Below the pieces are notes generated by a model that did no database searches, was not told the origin of the DNA, and worked only from the letters and a program-made list of their open reading frames with translations. A DNA stretch of 64,000 bases from contig CM065297.1 in assembly GCA_032871835.1 (NCBI GenBank), positions 44,269,098 to 44,333,097 of the forward strand, written 5' to 3'. Position numbers and translations under genes: made by a program. Shown piece by piece: positions 45,001 through 56,736 of the stretch; the stretch's first letter is position 1; each line of letters opens with the position of its first letter. The stretch comes from Dipteronia dyeriana. Taxonomy: Eukaryota > Streptophyta > Magnoliopsida > Sapindales > Sapindaceae.

Positions 45001-45480
45001 TGTCCATCAGCTAGTCTCCATATACCTCGCCCATCTTGTCACCTACCAAGAATTTTCAAGACATTGTGGTAGATTGATAGGACACCCTTAAGAGCTGATA
45101 GGAAAGGCGTCCAAAGGATGGCGTTGTATGCAGACAAAGTATCCACTACGACAAAATTAGTCATGATGTTCTGATGGAGTGGTACTTCCCCTACTATAAC
45201 AAGTAGGATCATTGACCCGATTGGTGTCAATGAGTCCCCAGTGAACTTGTATAGTGGCATGTTGCAGTTGTTGTAGTAGGGGTGATTCAGGTTGAACTTT
45301 TTCAAAGTGTCATTGAAGATGATGTCCACACTACTACCAGTATTTGTAAGGACACAGTGGACCAAGGCAGTTGACTATCTATATAGTGACAACAATATCA
45401 TCATGATGCTACACAAGAAAGGCCCCTCAAGAATGCCCACACCTCCAAACCTAAACTCAACTTTGCCCTCAATATTTTAA
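45001..45480 (-). pseudogene. Tat-type protease fragment
   Basis: An open stretch of 108 codons (45365 to 45039) reads 'VLTNTGSSVDIIF', 'PLYKFTGDSLTPIGS', 'HQNIMTNFVVVDT' and 'SALKGVLSIYHNVLK'. It is collinear with gypsy A 3925-4230. The active site is N-T-G-S-S in place of D-T-G-S-S, so the catalytic Asp is lost. The upstream piece to 45480 is in another frame. The fragment is orphaned from the rest of its element. Confidence 0.78.
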
Positions 45481-45690
45481 ACAATAGAAAACATAGGCAC
45501 ACGTTCGAAGGTTACGTTGTATAAAATCAAAACTTATACTATCATATATGTACAATCCTAAAACAATCCTCTACTACATAAATTTCAAAACACCCTATTC
45601 ACTAATCACAAAGCAAACACACTCTTAAACTAAACAACTTATATAATAAAAAATTAAATAATTAACTACTATATACAAAGGTAGAGTGTA
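45481..45690. other. AT-rich spacer between the Tat protease and Athila integrase fragments
   Basis: Nothing recognised; it may be the 3' non-coding part of the Athila-type element. Confidence 0.4.
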
Positions 45691-46438
45691 CCTAGGTGGT
45701 TTGCTTAAAACCAAGCATTGCATTGGAGCTCTCTGGCTCCGTAAGCTTAATTTGATCTAGTACTCTTGCTTCTATCTCTTTCAAGTATGGCTTAACTCTA
45801 TTCCTGTTGACCTTGAAAGTATCCCCACTCCATAAATCTTCTAACACTACCACTCCATAGGGGAAAACTTGCTTGATTTGATATGGACCGAACCATTTTG
45901 ACTTTAACTTTCCCGAAAACATCTTCAACCGAGGTTGAATAGTAAAGCCAACATTCCTGGATAAAAATATTTTCTAATAATCATCTTGTTAAGCACTTTT
46001 TTTGATCTATCTATATAGAGCTTTGCATTCTCATATGCCTCATCCTGAAGTTCTTCAAGTTCATTCAATTGTAACTTCTGTTGCTCTCCCGATTTTTCTA
46101 ATTCAAAGTTGAGCGACTTAAATGCCCAATATGCATGGTGCTCTAATTCCACCTGTAGGTGACATTCCTTTCCAAAAATCAACTAGAACGGAGTCATACT
46201 GATTGGTGTTTTGAAAGCTGTCCTGTACACCCATAATGCATCATTCAACTTGGAAGCCCAATCTCTTCGGTTTGGCTTGACAGACTTCTTTATAATTAGC
46301 TTGATATGTCCATTACTGACTTCTACTTGGCTCGAGGACTGAGGATAATACGAAGTTGCTACGTTATGCCTCACATTGTACTATCTCATCGATGTTGCAA
46401 ATACTTTATTACAAAAATGGCTTCCTCTATCACTGATT
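45691..46438 (-). pseudogene. Athila-type Ty3/gypsy integrase C-terminal fragment
   Basis: On the minus strand it reads 'SDRGSHFCNKVF' (core), 'RHNVATSYYPQSSSQVEVSN', 'NDALWVYRTAFKTPI', 'FGKECHLQVELEHHAYWA', 'LNELEELQDEAYENAKLY' and 'GKLKSKWFGPYQIKQVFPYG'. This order (RHxVATxYxPQ...GQVEVSN, ALWAYRTAFKTP, CHLPVELEH, GKLKSRWxGPF) is characteristic of Athila-group integrases. It is broken by stops near 46183 and a frameshift near 45927, and cut at 46439 by the E1 LTR. Confidence 0.9.
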
Positions 46439-48400
46439 TGTAAGGAAAATAGTAAAATGGAAGCGTGAAAAAAAAAAATTAGGGTTTGGTATAAATAATT
46501 TTTTTTCCCATTTTAATAACAAGAACCTTAACACTAGATTAATTGATGTAGGGAAAATCACTCAACAGAAGCGTGAAAAATTTATAGAATTAAGGTTTCG
46601 GTATAAACAAAAAAATTCCCTTTATAATAACAAAAACCTTAACCCTAGATCAATTTATGCATATAAAAAGTGTCGTACTTTTTTCTCGTGATGATTGAAC
46701 TAGCGCCGAATTGAATCTGCAAGATCTTCTAATCCAATCACGAATGTGAATCACCTAGGAGTATGGGCTCCCTTTCTTTAAATTGTATACCTGAGGATGG
46801 AAACAAACAAAATCTTTCTCTTTCTTAGTCACAATAATCCTCCAAGAAGTAAACAAAGAATGTTAGGTCACTTGTGAATTATCAATCAATTTGATTGAAA
46901 CTCGGGTGAACCTTGATTCGATGTTGTACACAAAACCTTTTAATGTAAAGGCTACTAGTGTACTATCGAAAACTAAACGTTCTTTCTTCCTTTTCTTCTT
47001 TACCGAATCTCACACTATTTCTTAGAGTTGATTGAATTTTATCTAGAGCAAAAACAAAATTTTCTCCCAAAATTCTTATGGTGGCCTAATTCTCTCCAAG
47101 TAGAATTCTTAGGTTGGCCGAAATCTTCTCTTTTAAATTCCTAGGGCTGGCCGAATTTTACAAGAGATATATATAGGATCACAAATCCTTTCCTAAGAAG
47201 GATTTACTTGGTGGGTAAGAATCCTATCCTTAGGTGGATTTACTTTGGTGACCAAGAATCCTTTTCCAAAATGCATTCTTTCCAATACCAAGACTCATAA
47301 TCCAACTCAATAGTGTATTTGTAATCTTATTAAAGATTTCCTAATTTGACTAGATAAATAATTCTTTTTATTTATCTACTTATCAAATATAATCTTTAAC
47401 ATTAATTATACTGCCAACAACAGTATAATATTAGGAGACTTTCTCCTAATAGAAAAAGATTTTGACTTTTAATTAAATAGTTAATTAATTACCAAATTAA
47501 TTAATTTCCATTTAATTAAATAATAAAATAAAAATAATATAATAAAGCTAAACTATATATCTTTGCCGTCGAACACCATATATGGGCCATTATATTATTT
47601 TTTCTATTTTTTTAAATCAATTGAACTTTAATAAAAAGTCCACATGTGAACTAGACCCATTCTTACAAAAAGAAACAAGTCCACAAGCCTCAATACAATT
47701 CTAGATGGACCCCTAAATTGGTCCGGTAGAATATATCAAGTGATCCATGCAAGTTCGTGTGGATTGGAGATCTTGACGGGCTATCTAAATTTAAGCTCCA
47801 AAAGACACAACTCAATCACAATGAACAAATGATTCACTTAGGTCCGATCTATTAATTTTAGTTCATTCCACTAAAGAACTAAAATTGAACTCTCAAATAA
47901 AGATAGAATAAGTTAATATTTCTTACTCATACCCTAGACAACCTTATTGGAGAAAGTGTATCCTCGTGAAGAATATCAGTAATCGCCAAGAGCTCATCGA
48001 CCACCCATAGCTCTCCAAGTTACCATAATTACTCATATGACCACATTTTGAACTTGGATATTTTGACTTGTCCAGAAGGCATGTTTTGATAGACAATATT
48101 GAAAACTTAATGTTAAGATTTAATATCTAATACCTCAAAACATCCATATGATGATATTCTAATCTTTATTTGATAAATGGAGCCATGATATCCATATCTA
48201 TAAATGAAGTCCTCTATCGATTAATAAATGAATACCACCAAACTATCGATGATAGACTATGCTATATAATCGTACTCATTGATAGCCCAAATGATAACAC
48301 TTCCAACCATAAGTCCATCATTTATCTCAGGATTGAGATAGACTCTCCGATTGTCTTCAAATAAAAACTTTTATAAATTGACCGTTCTATATAAAGTATT
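46439..48400 (-). repeat. E1: copia LTR fragment inserted in the Athila integrase
   Basis: It starts TGTAAGGAAAA (the LTR end on its own strand reads CCTTACA) and aligns with E2 (57052-58960, reversed) and E3 (58961-60377). Its right part is lost at 48400, where F2 sequence begins. A terminal block of about 109 bp is duplicated in tandem (46459-46567 and 46568-46676). It is assigned to copia because E3 of the same family carries copia RT. Confidence 0.85.
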
Positions 48401-48937
48401 GTTCGCACATGTTCCAACCAATAAAACTTCCATGAATTTCTCTCTCTTAATTAACCTGCATAAAGTTGTTGTATATGATTATGCATTTACATTGCAAATA
48501 TCTCTCTTTGCTAAAACGTCTCGGTTTGGGAATACTCATTTGTCTATCTTGTGACAAAAAGAGGGAGTAGTATTGGATTTAGGGGAGTTGATATTGGCAT
48601 GATTTAAGGGTAGATTGACCTATTGAGAGGGAGTGGATCTATTTAGGGGGAGCGTTTGCTATGTGCATTGTTGATTGCATGTTACTTGTTTCTAATTCAT
48701 GCAAATTGCGCTTGTTTTTATTTATCTTGATCCCTCTCATACACTCGTCTTGGAAAGTGTAGTTCTTTGTTTTGTTGGGATGATTATTCTACAAGAGATG
48801 AAAGATTTGAAGATTTAGCTTTAGGTATCTCTTGTAATATAGAATGCTTTTTGTTGACCTTTTGTTGTTTCTTGTTGTTTGTTGAGAGGATCCTTTGAGA
48901 GTGAGTGGTTTGTCACAAAATAGCCAAATGGGGAGAT
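48401..48937 (+). mobile_element. F2: 3' interior and polypurine tract of an F-family element
   Basis: It begins 'gttcgcacat' and aligns with the minus strand of F1 (about 35100 down to 34573). It ends with CCAAATGGGGAGAT before the LTR. No ORF was recognised. Plus orientation, opposite to F1. Confidence 0.75.
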
Positions 48938-49957
48938 TGTAAGTTCCTCGGTGTTTGATTGTCTTATTTCGTTGACAACCACATTTGGGGATCTATATGT
49001 AAGGGCAGTTTAGGGCTTCATTGTTCGTAACAAAGCTCAATCATCAAAGGTTAAATCACCTGTTTAACTTTCATTGAAGAGGTATTAGTGCACACACACT
49101 CATGCGTTTTATTTTAATTATCTTGCATATATGCTTATTTGCCATCTTGTGTGCCTTGTGTGCCTTAATTCTTGCTTGAGTGTTGAATGTATGTTTGTGC
49201 CTTAAAAAGAGGATTTTTTCCTCTATTCCGCAGTTTAGACCGCTCTTTGTGCAGTGCCCTTGTCGTGGTCTGTACAGTGCTGTTTACCAGAGGATGCACG
49301 TTGTGGCTACCACGGTTTGTGCTTGTTGCATACGCCGTGGTCTCCCAAGCGGAGTTTCACAAATGTTGCATGCTGTCCAGACTGCGGCCTGTGCACACTA
49401 CATGCAAAACGGCCTACAAAACAGCATTGTCCAGGCGATAAACCACTCTCTGTGCCGTGGTCTTAACACTTACCTGGACCGCGGTACACCAGCGGTCCTG
49501 ACGGGATTTGGTTGCTTTTAGCCGAAAACGACGCCATTTGGTGTAGAGCACTATATATATATGTTCTCTTCTCTTCTCTTTGTTTTTTAAGAGTCCAAGA
49601 AGCCATTTTTATGTGTTCTTAGTTTTTCTAAAGAGAGAGGGACTCCCAAACACTCGTCTTTACTCAATCCAACTTCATCTCATGATCATCTAGCTTCATT
49701 CTAGGATCATTCAAGCATGGAGCATCATTTTCTTCTTGACTAGGTAACTTCTAGATGCTCTAGACCCCATAGTTTCATTGGAAAGACATGTATGCCTAGG
49801 GTTTTAATCTTTATTGCATATTAATGCTTGTTTGGATGTTTAATTGCTTTCATGACATGCTTGTGTATTGATTGTTGCTTGAGATGCATTAATTTGTGAT
49901 AGCTAGAATTTAGGTCGGTTTTACCCTTTTAGCTAATTCTTCTTGCCTTTGCATTTA
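48938..49957 (+). repeat. F2 LTR, truncated
   Basis: It starts TGTAAGTTCCTCGG. A GC-rich motif block (about 49245-49500) and a TATATATATAT box (49550-49561) follow in order, then 'gttctcttctcttctctttg'. It stops after 'ctttgcattta', where the other F LTRs continue. D2 sequence begins at 49958. Confidence 0.88.
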
Positions 49958-52848
49958 GGCCGTATACGACCAGCTAAGATTAGACCGAAAAGATTTACAG
50001 TTTTTCCATACTCCATTAAGAGGATTTGGGGGAATAGAGGTCAGGTCACTCGGGACGGTAAAACTACCAGTGAAGATCAGAACGGCACCATGCCAGAGAA
50101 CTGTCCTGCTCGACTTCGTGGTAGTTGACTTGGATAATTGGCCGTATAATACGTTATTGGGCCGGCCATTCCTAAATAAAACAGGGGTCGTGACGGCCAC
50201 TTATGCGTTAATGATCAAGTTCCCAACGGAACAAGGGGTTGGGATAGTCAAGGGATCCCAAGAGATGGCTCTAAGAGAAAACCTGTCGGTATACAGAGAC
50301 AAGCATGATGCCGAACAAGTGTGCACCATAATGCAGCCAAATCAGTGTGAAGAATCCTTGTCCTTCGAACTGGATCCAATGGAGGGCTCGAATGAATACA
50401 AGACAGAATTGGTTGAAATACTACTCGAAGAAGACAAACCGGACAAGAAAATCAAGATTGGGGCCAACTTGGATGGAAAAGTCAAGCGAGACTTGACCAA
50501 TCTGCTTAGAGAGTACAAAGATGTATTCTCATGGAGTCACGAAGATATGATCGGGATAGATGCCTGAGTAATATCCCACCACCTCGCAGTTAGCCCGAAT
50601 GCAAAACCGGTAATACAAAAGAGAAAATTGTTCAATCCTGAAAGAAGTCAAGCAATCAAACAAGAGGTGGAAAAGCTACTAGCGACTGGATCAATCAGAG
50701 AAGTTAGCTAGCCTCAGTGGGTCGCCAACGTAGTCCTCGTCCAGAAGAAAAATGGACAATTGAGGATGTGCGTAGATTTCACGGATCTAAACAAGGCATG
50801 TCCAAAGGATAGCTTCCCACTCCCAAGGATAGATCAGCTGGTGGATGCCACAGCAGGTCATGAACTGCTCAGCTTCATGGACGCTTACTCGGGATACAAT
50901 TAGATCTGGATGAACAAAGCTGATGAAGAAAAAACAGCTTTCACAACGGATCAGGGTTTATATTGCTACACAGTAATGCCCTTCTGTTTAATAAATGCAG
51001 GAGCTACGTACCAAAGGTTGGTCAACAAAATCTTCACTCGGCCAATAGGAAGGAACATGGAGGTGTACATTGATGACATGTTGACTAAAAGCGTCTCAGC
51101 AGATGAGCATGCCCGCGACCTCCGAGAGACATTTGATGTTTTGAGAAGATACCAGATGAAATTAAACCCAAACAAATGTTTATTCAGAGTCCATTCAGGA
51201 AGATTCTTGGGTTTTCAAGTCCATCAAAGAGGAATCGAAGTTAATCCCAAGAAGATCCAGGCTTTGCAGGAAATGACCTCACCTAAAACATTGAAAGAGG
51301 TACAACGCTTAACAGGGTGTTTAGCCTCCTTGGGAAGATTCATCTCAAGGGCTACAGATAGGTGCACACCTTTCTTCAAGATAATCAAAAAAGGGAAAGG
51401 TCTGGAGTGGAATAAAGAGTGTGAGCAGGCATTCTTAAAAAGAAAAGAGTACTTGGGGCAAGCTCACATCCTCTCAAAACCGTAAAAAGGGGAAATACTT
51501 CATCTGTATCTATCAATAGCCGAGCTTGCAGCAAGTTCAGCCTTAGTTAGAACAGAAGATGGAGTGTAGAAACCAGTATATTATACTAGCAAGGCACTCG
51601 TACCGGCCTAGACCAGGTACTCACAGGCAGAGAAGATAGCCTTAGCATTGGTTTCAGCAGTAAAAAAGCTGAGACCATATTTTCAGGCTCATACGATCCA
51701 GGTTCTCACCAATTTCCCATTAAGACAAATCTTACAAAAACCAGAGATATTAGGAAGACTTACTAAATGGGCAATCGAGTTAAGTGAATTCGATATTCAC
51801 TATGTCCCTAGAACCTCTCTCAAAGGACAAGGGGTGGCAGACTTCATAACCGAGTTCACAGAACCAAACCTGGAAGCAAAAAGACTATTGGAAAAAAATT
51901 TCCCATGGAAACTATATGTTGATGGTTCTTCAAACACTCATGGCAGCGGGGCAGGGATTGTAGTTCGCACCCCCAGAAGAAGATGATGTTGAATGTGCCA
52001 TGAGATTTGATTTCAAAGCAACCAACAATCAAGCCGAATACGAGGCATTGTTAGCTGGACTCAGAGTCTGCATAGCTCTTGGGGCAGATGAAGTTGAGAT
52101 ATTCAGCGATTAACAGGTAGTTGTCAACCAGGTTATGGACGAGTACCAGGCCAAAGATGAAGGAATGATTGCCTACCGTGACATCGCAAAACAGCTCCTC
52201 CAAAAATTTAAAGAATACAAGATCGCTCAGATCCCCAGAGAAGAAAATGAAAAGGCAGACGCTTTATCTAAATTAGCCTCAACAACAACCTCAATCAGAC
52301 CAAAGACCATTCCAGTTGCACACCTCCTTAAATCAAGTACAGTAGAACCTAAGCATTTGGAAATTTCAGAAATCCGAACACCGCAAGACGGTTGGATGGT
52401 CCAGCTGAGAAGGTTTCTGGAAGAATGTGTTCTCCCGGAAGATCCGGTATTAGCAAAGCGCATCAGGTATCGATCGGCTAGATATATCATGATCGGAGGA
52501 GAATTATACAGAAGGGGGTTCTCCCGAGCTCTCCAGAGATGTGTACACGGAGGAAGATGCACATCGAATACTTCAAGAGGTCCACGGAGGGGTTTACGAA
52601 AACCACACTGGAGGTAGAAGCCTGGGGGATAAGGTACTCAGACAAGGCTATTACTGGCCTACTCTTTTCTCAGATGCACAGTAGTGGTCGGAAAGTTGCA
52701 ATACTTGTCAAAGGATTGCTAACGATATCCGACAACCCCCTGAAAAGCTCAGAAACCTCACTGCTCCATGGCTATTCGCCATGTAGGGCCTAGACCTGAT
52801 CGGTCCAATGCTAGCTGGGATAGGGGGTGAAGCAAAGCACGCCATACT
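49958..52848 (+). pseudogene. D2: Tat-type Ty3/gypsy pol (protease C-half to integrase start)
   Basis: Domains in order: protease C-terminal half ('LLDFVVVDLDNWPYNTLLGRP', 50100-50165) and linker; RT (about 50470-51390) with 'MCVDFTDLNKACPKDSFPLP', 'VMPFCLINAGATYQRLV' and Y-I-D-D-M at 51066-51080; RNase H (51390-51870); a second, Tat-type RNase H from about 51900 ('WKLYVDGSSNTHGSGAGIVV') to 52290, ending 'PREENEKADALSKLAS'; then the integrase zinc domain and start of the core, ending 'DLIGPML' near 52815. Stops are scattered (50565, 50711, 50901, 51483, 51569, 51611) and frameshifts occur near 51985 and 52540. The RT Gly of MPFG is Cys. Confidence 0.9.
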
Positions 52849-53479
52849 CGGGAATAAATACGACCCGAGTAAGAACTTGGTGCTTATTTCATACGGATTG
52901 TCATTAAATACATAACGATATCCATCAGGAAAGAATCCCAAATGAAATAGAGTATTAAATTAGAAGAGTCCCCAATCAGGAAATAACTTGATTTCTTTAC
53001 GAAGACTACATTCTTATAAGGAAACAAGTCCAAATTGAGCTGCACTACTAGAATCCCACTCGATTTCCATAAGAGACTCCGAAACAGGAAAGAAGACAAA
53101 TCGACCTCAAGAAAGTAACCGAATCACAATTAAATACAAAGATCCTGTATTACTTGTACAAGGCAGATTAGGGTTCTATAAACATATAAATAGACCCATA
53201 ATCTCGTCCAAAAAAGATATATGCAATATAGCATACAGCAATCATAGTAAATACAGAGAGAAAAAAGAGAGATCGAGAGCTTGTAAAACATCTTATTCTC
53301 TTAGTGGATTTTGGCTTGGTTGATCTTTCAACCACCCGTGGATGTTTCTCCAGCCATCGGAGTTTTACCACGTAAAACTTGTCTTTGTTACTCTCTCTGC
53401 ATCTCTTTCTTTTTGATTCAATAGCCGAAATCCAATTCTTGTTGGCTTTTCTGGCATAATCCAGAAATCGACGTCAACA
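52849..53479 (+). repeat. D2 3' LTR (start missing)
   Basis: It begins 'tcgggaataaatacgacc' without a clean TG and ends CGTCAACA at 53479. It contains the 'aatagacccataatc' and 'accacccgtggatgtttctcc' blocks that are shared with the D LTR at 362-646/32640-32711. Integrase sequence joins it directly, so the rest of the integrase and the LTR start were deleted together. Confidence 0.8.
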
Positions 53480-55107
53480 AGTATGATAGATGAAAAGAAT
53501 ATCTACTAAATTTTTGGTAGAGATACATTAGCTTCTCTATCAGTGCGGTGAGGCTTTAAGCTAATATGATGCTCTGCAATTGCTGCTAATAGTTGCTGAA
53601 TTTCTCTAAACTTTTAGTGATTACATACTTGCAAATTAAAAGATTCAGTATCAATGTTGATGTAAGTAATCATTATACTTTGTATCTCCTTCAACTGTTT
53701 CATAACCCAAATTTTGAACAATGAAGATATCGACAGTATCGTTTTCATAGAATTTTACTCCCTGCAAAAACTCCTTATTGGTAAAATGGAAGGCTGAAGG
53801 TCTGAAGTTAGAGAATGCTCATGAGTTAGGGGGTGCCAACTTACTTAATGCAGCTGAACCATTCTAAACTTAGAAGCAACTTCAATTATATATTTGATTT
53901 TAAATTAAGAAAAATAATGTCAATTTTATTGTTGAATTGCAATTGGAAATGCAAATTTGATAGTGGTTTGAAATCTTTGACTAATTTAAAAAAAAAATTT
54001 GAAATGTCATGACTCGTGACTCTTCCATCTGATGCAGTTAGTTGCCATCTAATCAAGTGCGTTGAATCCTTTTTTGGTGCCATGTATAGTTTCAATACCA
54101 AGTATAGCAGATGGTGGGATATTGGGATTTATGTTTTTCAGTCATTTGAGGAATTCTTATTTATTTTTCTCGGATACTATGTAACGTATGTAATTGATTT
54201 CTTGGATTCAACTATCATCTTAATGAGACAAGTAAATACTTATGCTACAATCCAATATAAATCCATTTGGTTGTAGCAATTTTATCACTGACGGTTCTTT
54301 TCTTTCTTTTTGCAATTCGGTTTAACTCTAAACAAGGCAATGTATAACCGTTCCGATCAAGATAAAGTATAACTGTTCTGATAAACTAGTGTGGTTGTAT
54401 GAAATGAACCCTTTGTGATCTTTTTGATGTTTTTATTGCTGTGTAATTTTGGGGCTCCAGTTATCTGAAAACAGTCTACCTTCAAGAATTTTTATTATTG
54501 TTTTCGTTGTTATTTCAGCAACCAAATAGACTTTCATGAGTAACAGAATTTTCATCTGATGATCAAAAAGTTATTAAGCACTTCATAATATTTCCAGGGC
54601 CAATTATTTTGGTGCGATTGGAGTTTCTTCAATTTAAATGAAGAGCAGTCTAAGAGGATTGATGGCCATCTCATTGCATTGTGAATTAACTATGTTAGTT
54701 TTATACTAGAATATAAATCATACAGGATTTTATCGATCATCTGTATATATGATCACTTGTGTTCTGTCAACAAAGTTACCTATATAATATATTTCAGTTT
54801 TCCAAGCTGTACATTAAAGTTTAGTCGAAAATTGAAGTAGCGACAACATAGTTTTAGTTGAAATGGGGTCTCCCATTATGGGGTTTTTCAAGCAGTTTCT
54901 ATGTACTCATTCGCGGTTTAGAAATGAAGTAAATATTGTACTTGTAAATGGGGCAAATTAATTAATGTAAACGATAATATAAATCCCATCTTAGTTACCC
55001 TGTACATTGAAGGTTCCCTGTTTACATTGATGCTCAAAAACCAACAATTCATTGTGGTTAAAAACAACAGAAAGAAACAGGATCCTAATCCATCTTCCAA
55101 TCGATAT
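53480..55107. other. Probable host intergenic DNA and LHCA4 3' UTR
   Basis: No retroelement motif or gene family is recognised. The 86-codon frame at 54016-54276 shows no known domain. The part next to 55107 should be the 3' UTR of LHCA4; no clear polyadenylation signal was picked out. The region may hold introns or the remnant of another host gene. Confidence 0.5.
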
Positions 55108-56032
55108 CTAGTTACCGCTTAGTGTTTGGACAATGGTGTTGTGCCATGGGTCTGAGATGTGCTGCAAGAGGTTGTCAAATGGACCTTTGCCTGTCACATT
55201 GTGTTGGACAATAAATCCCAAGAATGCCAACATTGCCAGTCTCCCTGCACCATGGAAATATTATTTAAAATTAGGTTGAGTATATACATACTTCTTTTTT
55301 AAATCTGAGAGCAAAAACGAAGTGAATTTACTACCATTGGCAAGTTCCTTCTCCTTAGCCTCAACAGTTGGTACAAAATTAAGTGGGTTAAAAATGCCAC
55401 CAGGGTAGCCAACTTCATTGGGAGGCAAGCTGTACTGCTTGAAGATGGGGTCTTGGTTGACGCTTCCTGGGTTCTTGATATCTTGCCATCTTCTGATCTC
55501 CACGTAGTGAAACAGAATGAACTCAATCACGAAAAGAGTCGATGAAGATGCAAAGTATTCAGCTTTACCGGCATCATACCACTGAGGAGCATTAATAATC
55601 CCAATTTTAGTGAATACTTCAGGTAGCAGCATTCCAGCAACACCTAACATTGCCCAGCGTCCATTAACAAGCTCAGCTTGTACAAACCATTTCAAGTTCT
55701 CTGGGTCCTCAGCCAGACCAAGTGGGTCAAATCCATTGTCACCCGGGAGACTGTATTCATACACACATACATCAATTGGCAAGTAATTCAAAAGTAAAAC
55801 TACACAAGAGAGCTTAGAAGACGAACCTGCCAGTTAGGTAACCCGGGGAGGCCAATCCGGGCAACCACTCTCCTTTCTTGGCCTCAACTTTGAAACTAGT
55901 AGAAGAGGAAGATAGCATTGGCTTAAATGACACTTCCCTATTTAATTTACCAGAAGCTCCACTAAGGAACCTAGATTTCGAAGCACCTGGCCGGAACACG
56001 GCAGCCGAGGCTTGTGTTGTGACGGTTGCCAT
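55108..56032 (-). CDS. LHCA4: Chlorophyll a/b-binding protein of photosystem I (Lhca4 type)
   Basis: There are three exons: 56032-55827, 55750-55335 and 55244-55108, with GT...AG introns of 76 and 90 bp. The total of 759 bp gives 252 residues, close to the 251 of Arabidopsis LHCA4. Residues 1-50 are a Ser/Thr-rich chloroplast transit peptide; the mature part begins near 'AKKGEWLPG'. Three thylakoid helices are visible: helix B with E-L-V-N-G-R (E95, N98, R100), helix C with '[18 protein letters not shown]', and helix A with E-L-A-N-G-R (E204, N207, R209). N98 replaces the usual His as a chlorophyll ligand, the known hallmark of red-shifted Lhca3/Lhca4. The protein pairs with Lhca1 in the light-harvesting antenna of photosystem I. 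The frame is intact, so the gene looks functional. Closest alternative: another Lhca paralogue, less likely given near-identity over the core. Confidence 0.97.
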
Positions 56033-56400
56033 ATCTTCCAGCTACAATTCTATATTACTTTACTAGTACTAGTAGTAGTTGTTGTTTCAGCAGCCAGAAC
56101 AAGAGATAGCTAATAAAATGATAGCTCTTATAATTTCAAAGCCTCACTTGTGGTTCTTGTTCAATGTCGGATGCTGGCGGTCTGTTTGCCTTTTTTAATG
56201 GATCCGACGGCTGATATGCGTTTGTGTGGTTCGGATTAGCCAATCACAAGTTTGACACCTTATCTCTTTATCTTGCTTCCATATCCCTAGTTGTTGTTGT
56301 TGGTTCTCAAAGATAATGTAGGACCATTTTCTTCCCACGTAGGAATATCATCACAATCTTGATATGATTGTAGGATCATCATGCCACGTGGCTATCTGTA
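56033..56400 (-). promoter_or_regulatory. LHCA4 promoter and 5' UTR
   Basis: On the gene's strand a TATA-like TTATAA lies at 56133-56128, about 100 bp before the ATG. A GATA/I-box pair (GATAAAGAGATAAGG, 56275-56258) and a CCAAT-type motif (56240-56244) lie upstream. A perfect G-box inside the palindrome GCCACGTGGC is at 56383-56392. Another ACGT core ('cccacgtagg') is at about 56336. GATA, CCAAT and G-box combinations are known in light-regulated Lhc promoters. Function is inferred from motifs only. Confidence 0.65.
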
Positions 56401-56736
56401 TCCAGCCTGTAGATGGCAAGTGGCATTACAACATGCATTTTAACAAAAGATAATCCCGATCTTATCATGTCACAATCTAAAATCTATGCAAGTAGTTTTA
56501 TTAATAAAAATATTTGAATTCTCAATTCAAATCTCAACTTTTTTTGGTGATGGATTATATAAATTCGGTTTTTGTAAGTGGAGGATTTAAACCAACACTA
56601 TCATTGTACAAGTGTTAATTACGAGAGATTTATCATTATATCAGTCTCATCTCATTTGAAATCTCAACTCACATTCTAATAAATAATATATCATTCGGTA
56701 TATATATATATATGTTAAAAGAAAATTTAGACGATG
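56401..56736. other. AT-rich intergenic DNA upstream of LHCA4
   Basis: No gene seen. A short TA repeat (56698-56713) lies at its far end. It is likely the last unique DNA before the next retroelement block. Confidence 0.5.

Noticed and set aside
45039..45365. Host aspartic protease gene
   Set aside because: The sequence is collinear with the gypsy A retroelement protease, has lost the catalytic Asp and lacks the two-domain structure of host enzymes.
54016..54276. 86-codon open frame as a small host gene
   Set aside because: No recognisable domain, AT-rich and tract-like composition, no evident splice or start context. It is kept only as part of the unassigned region.
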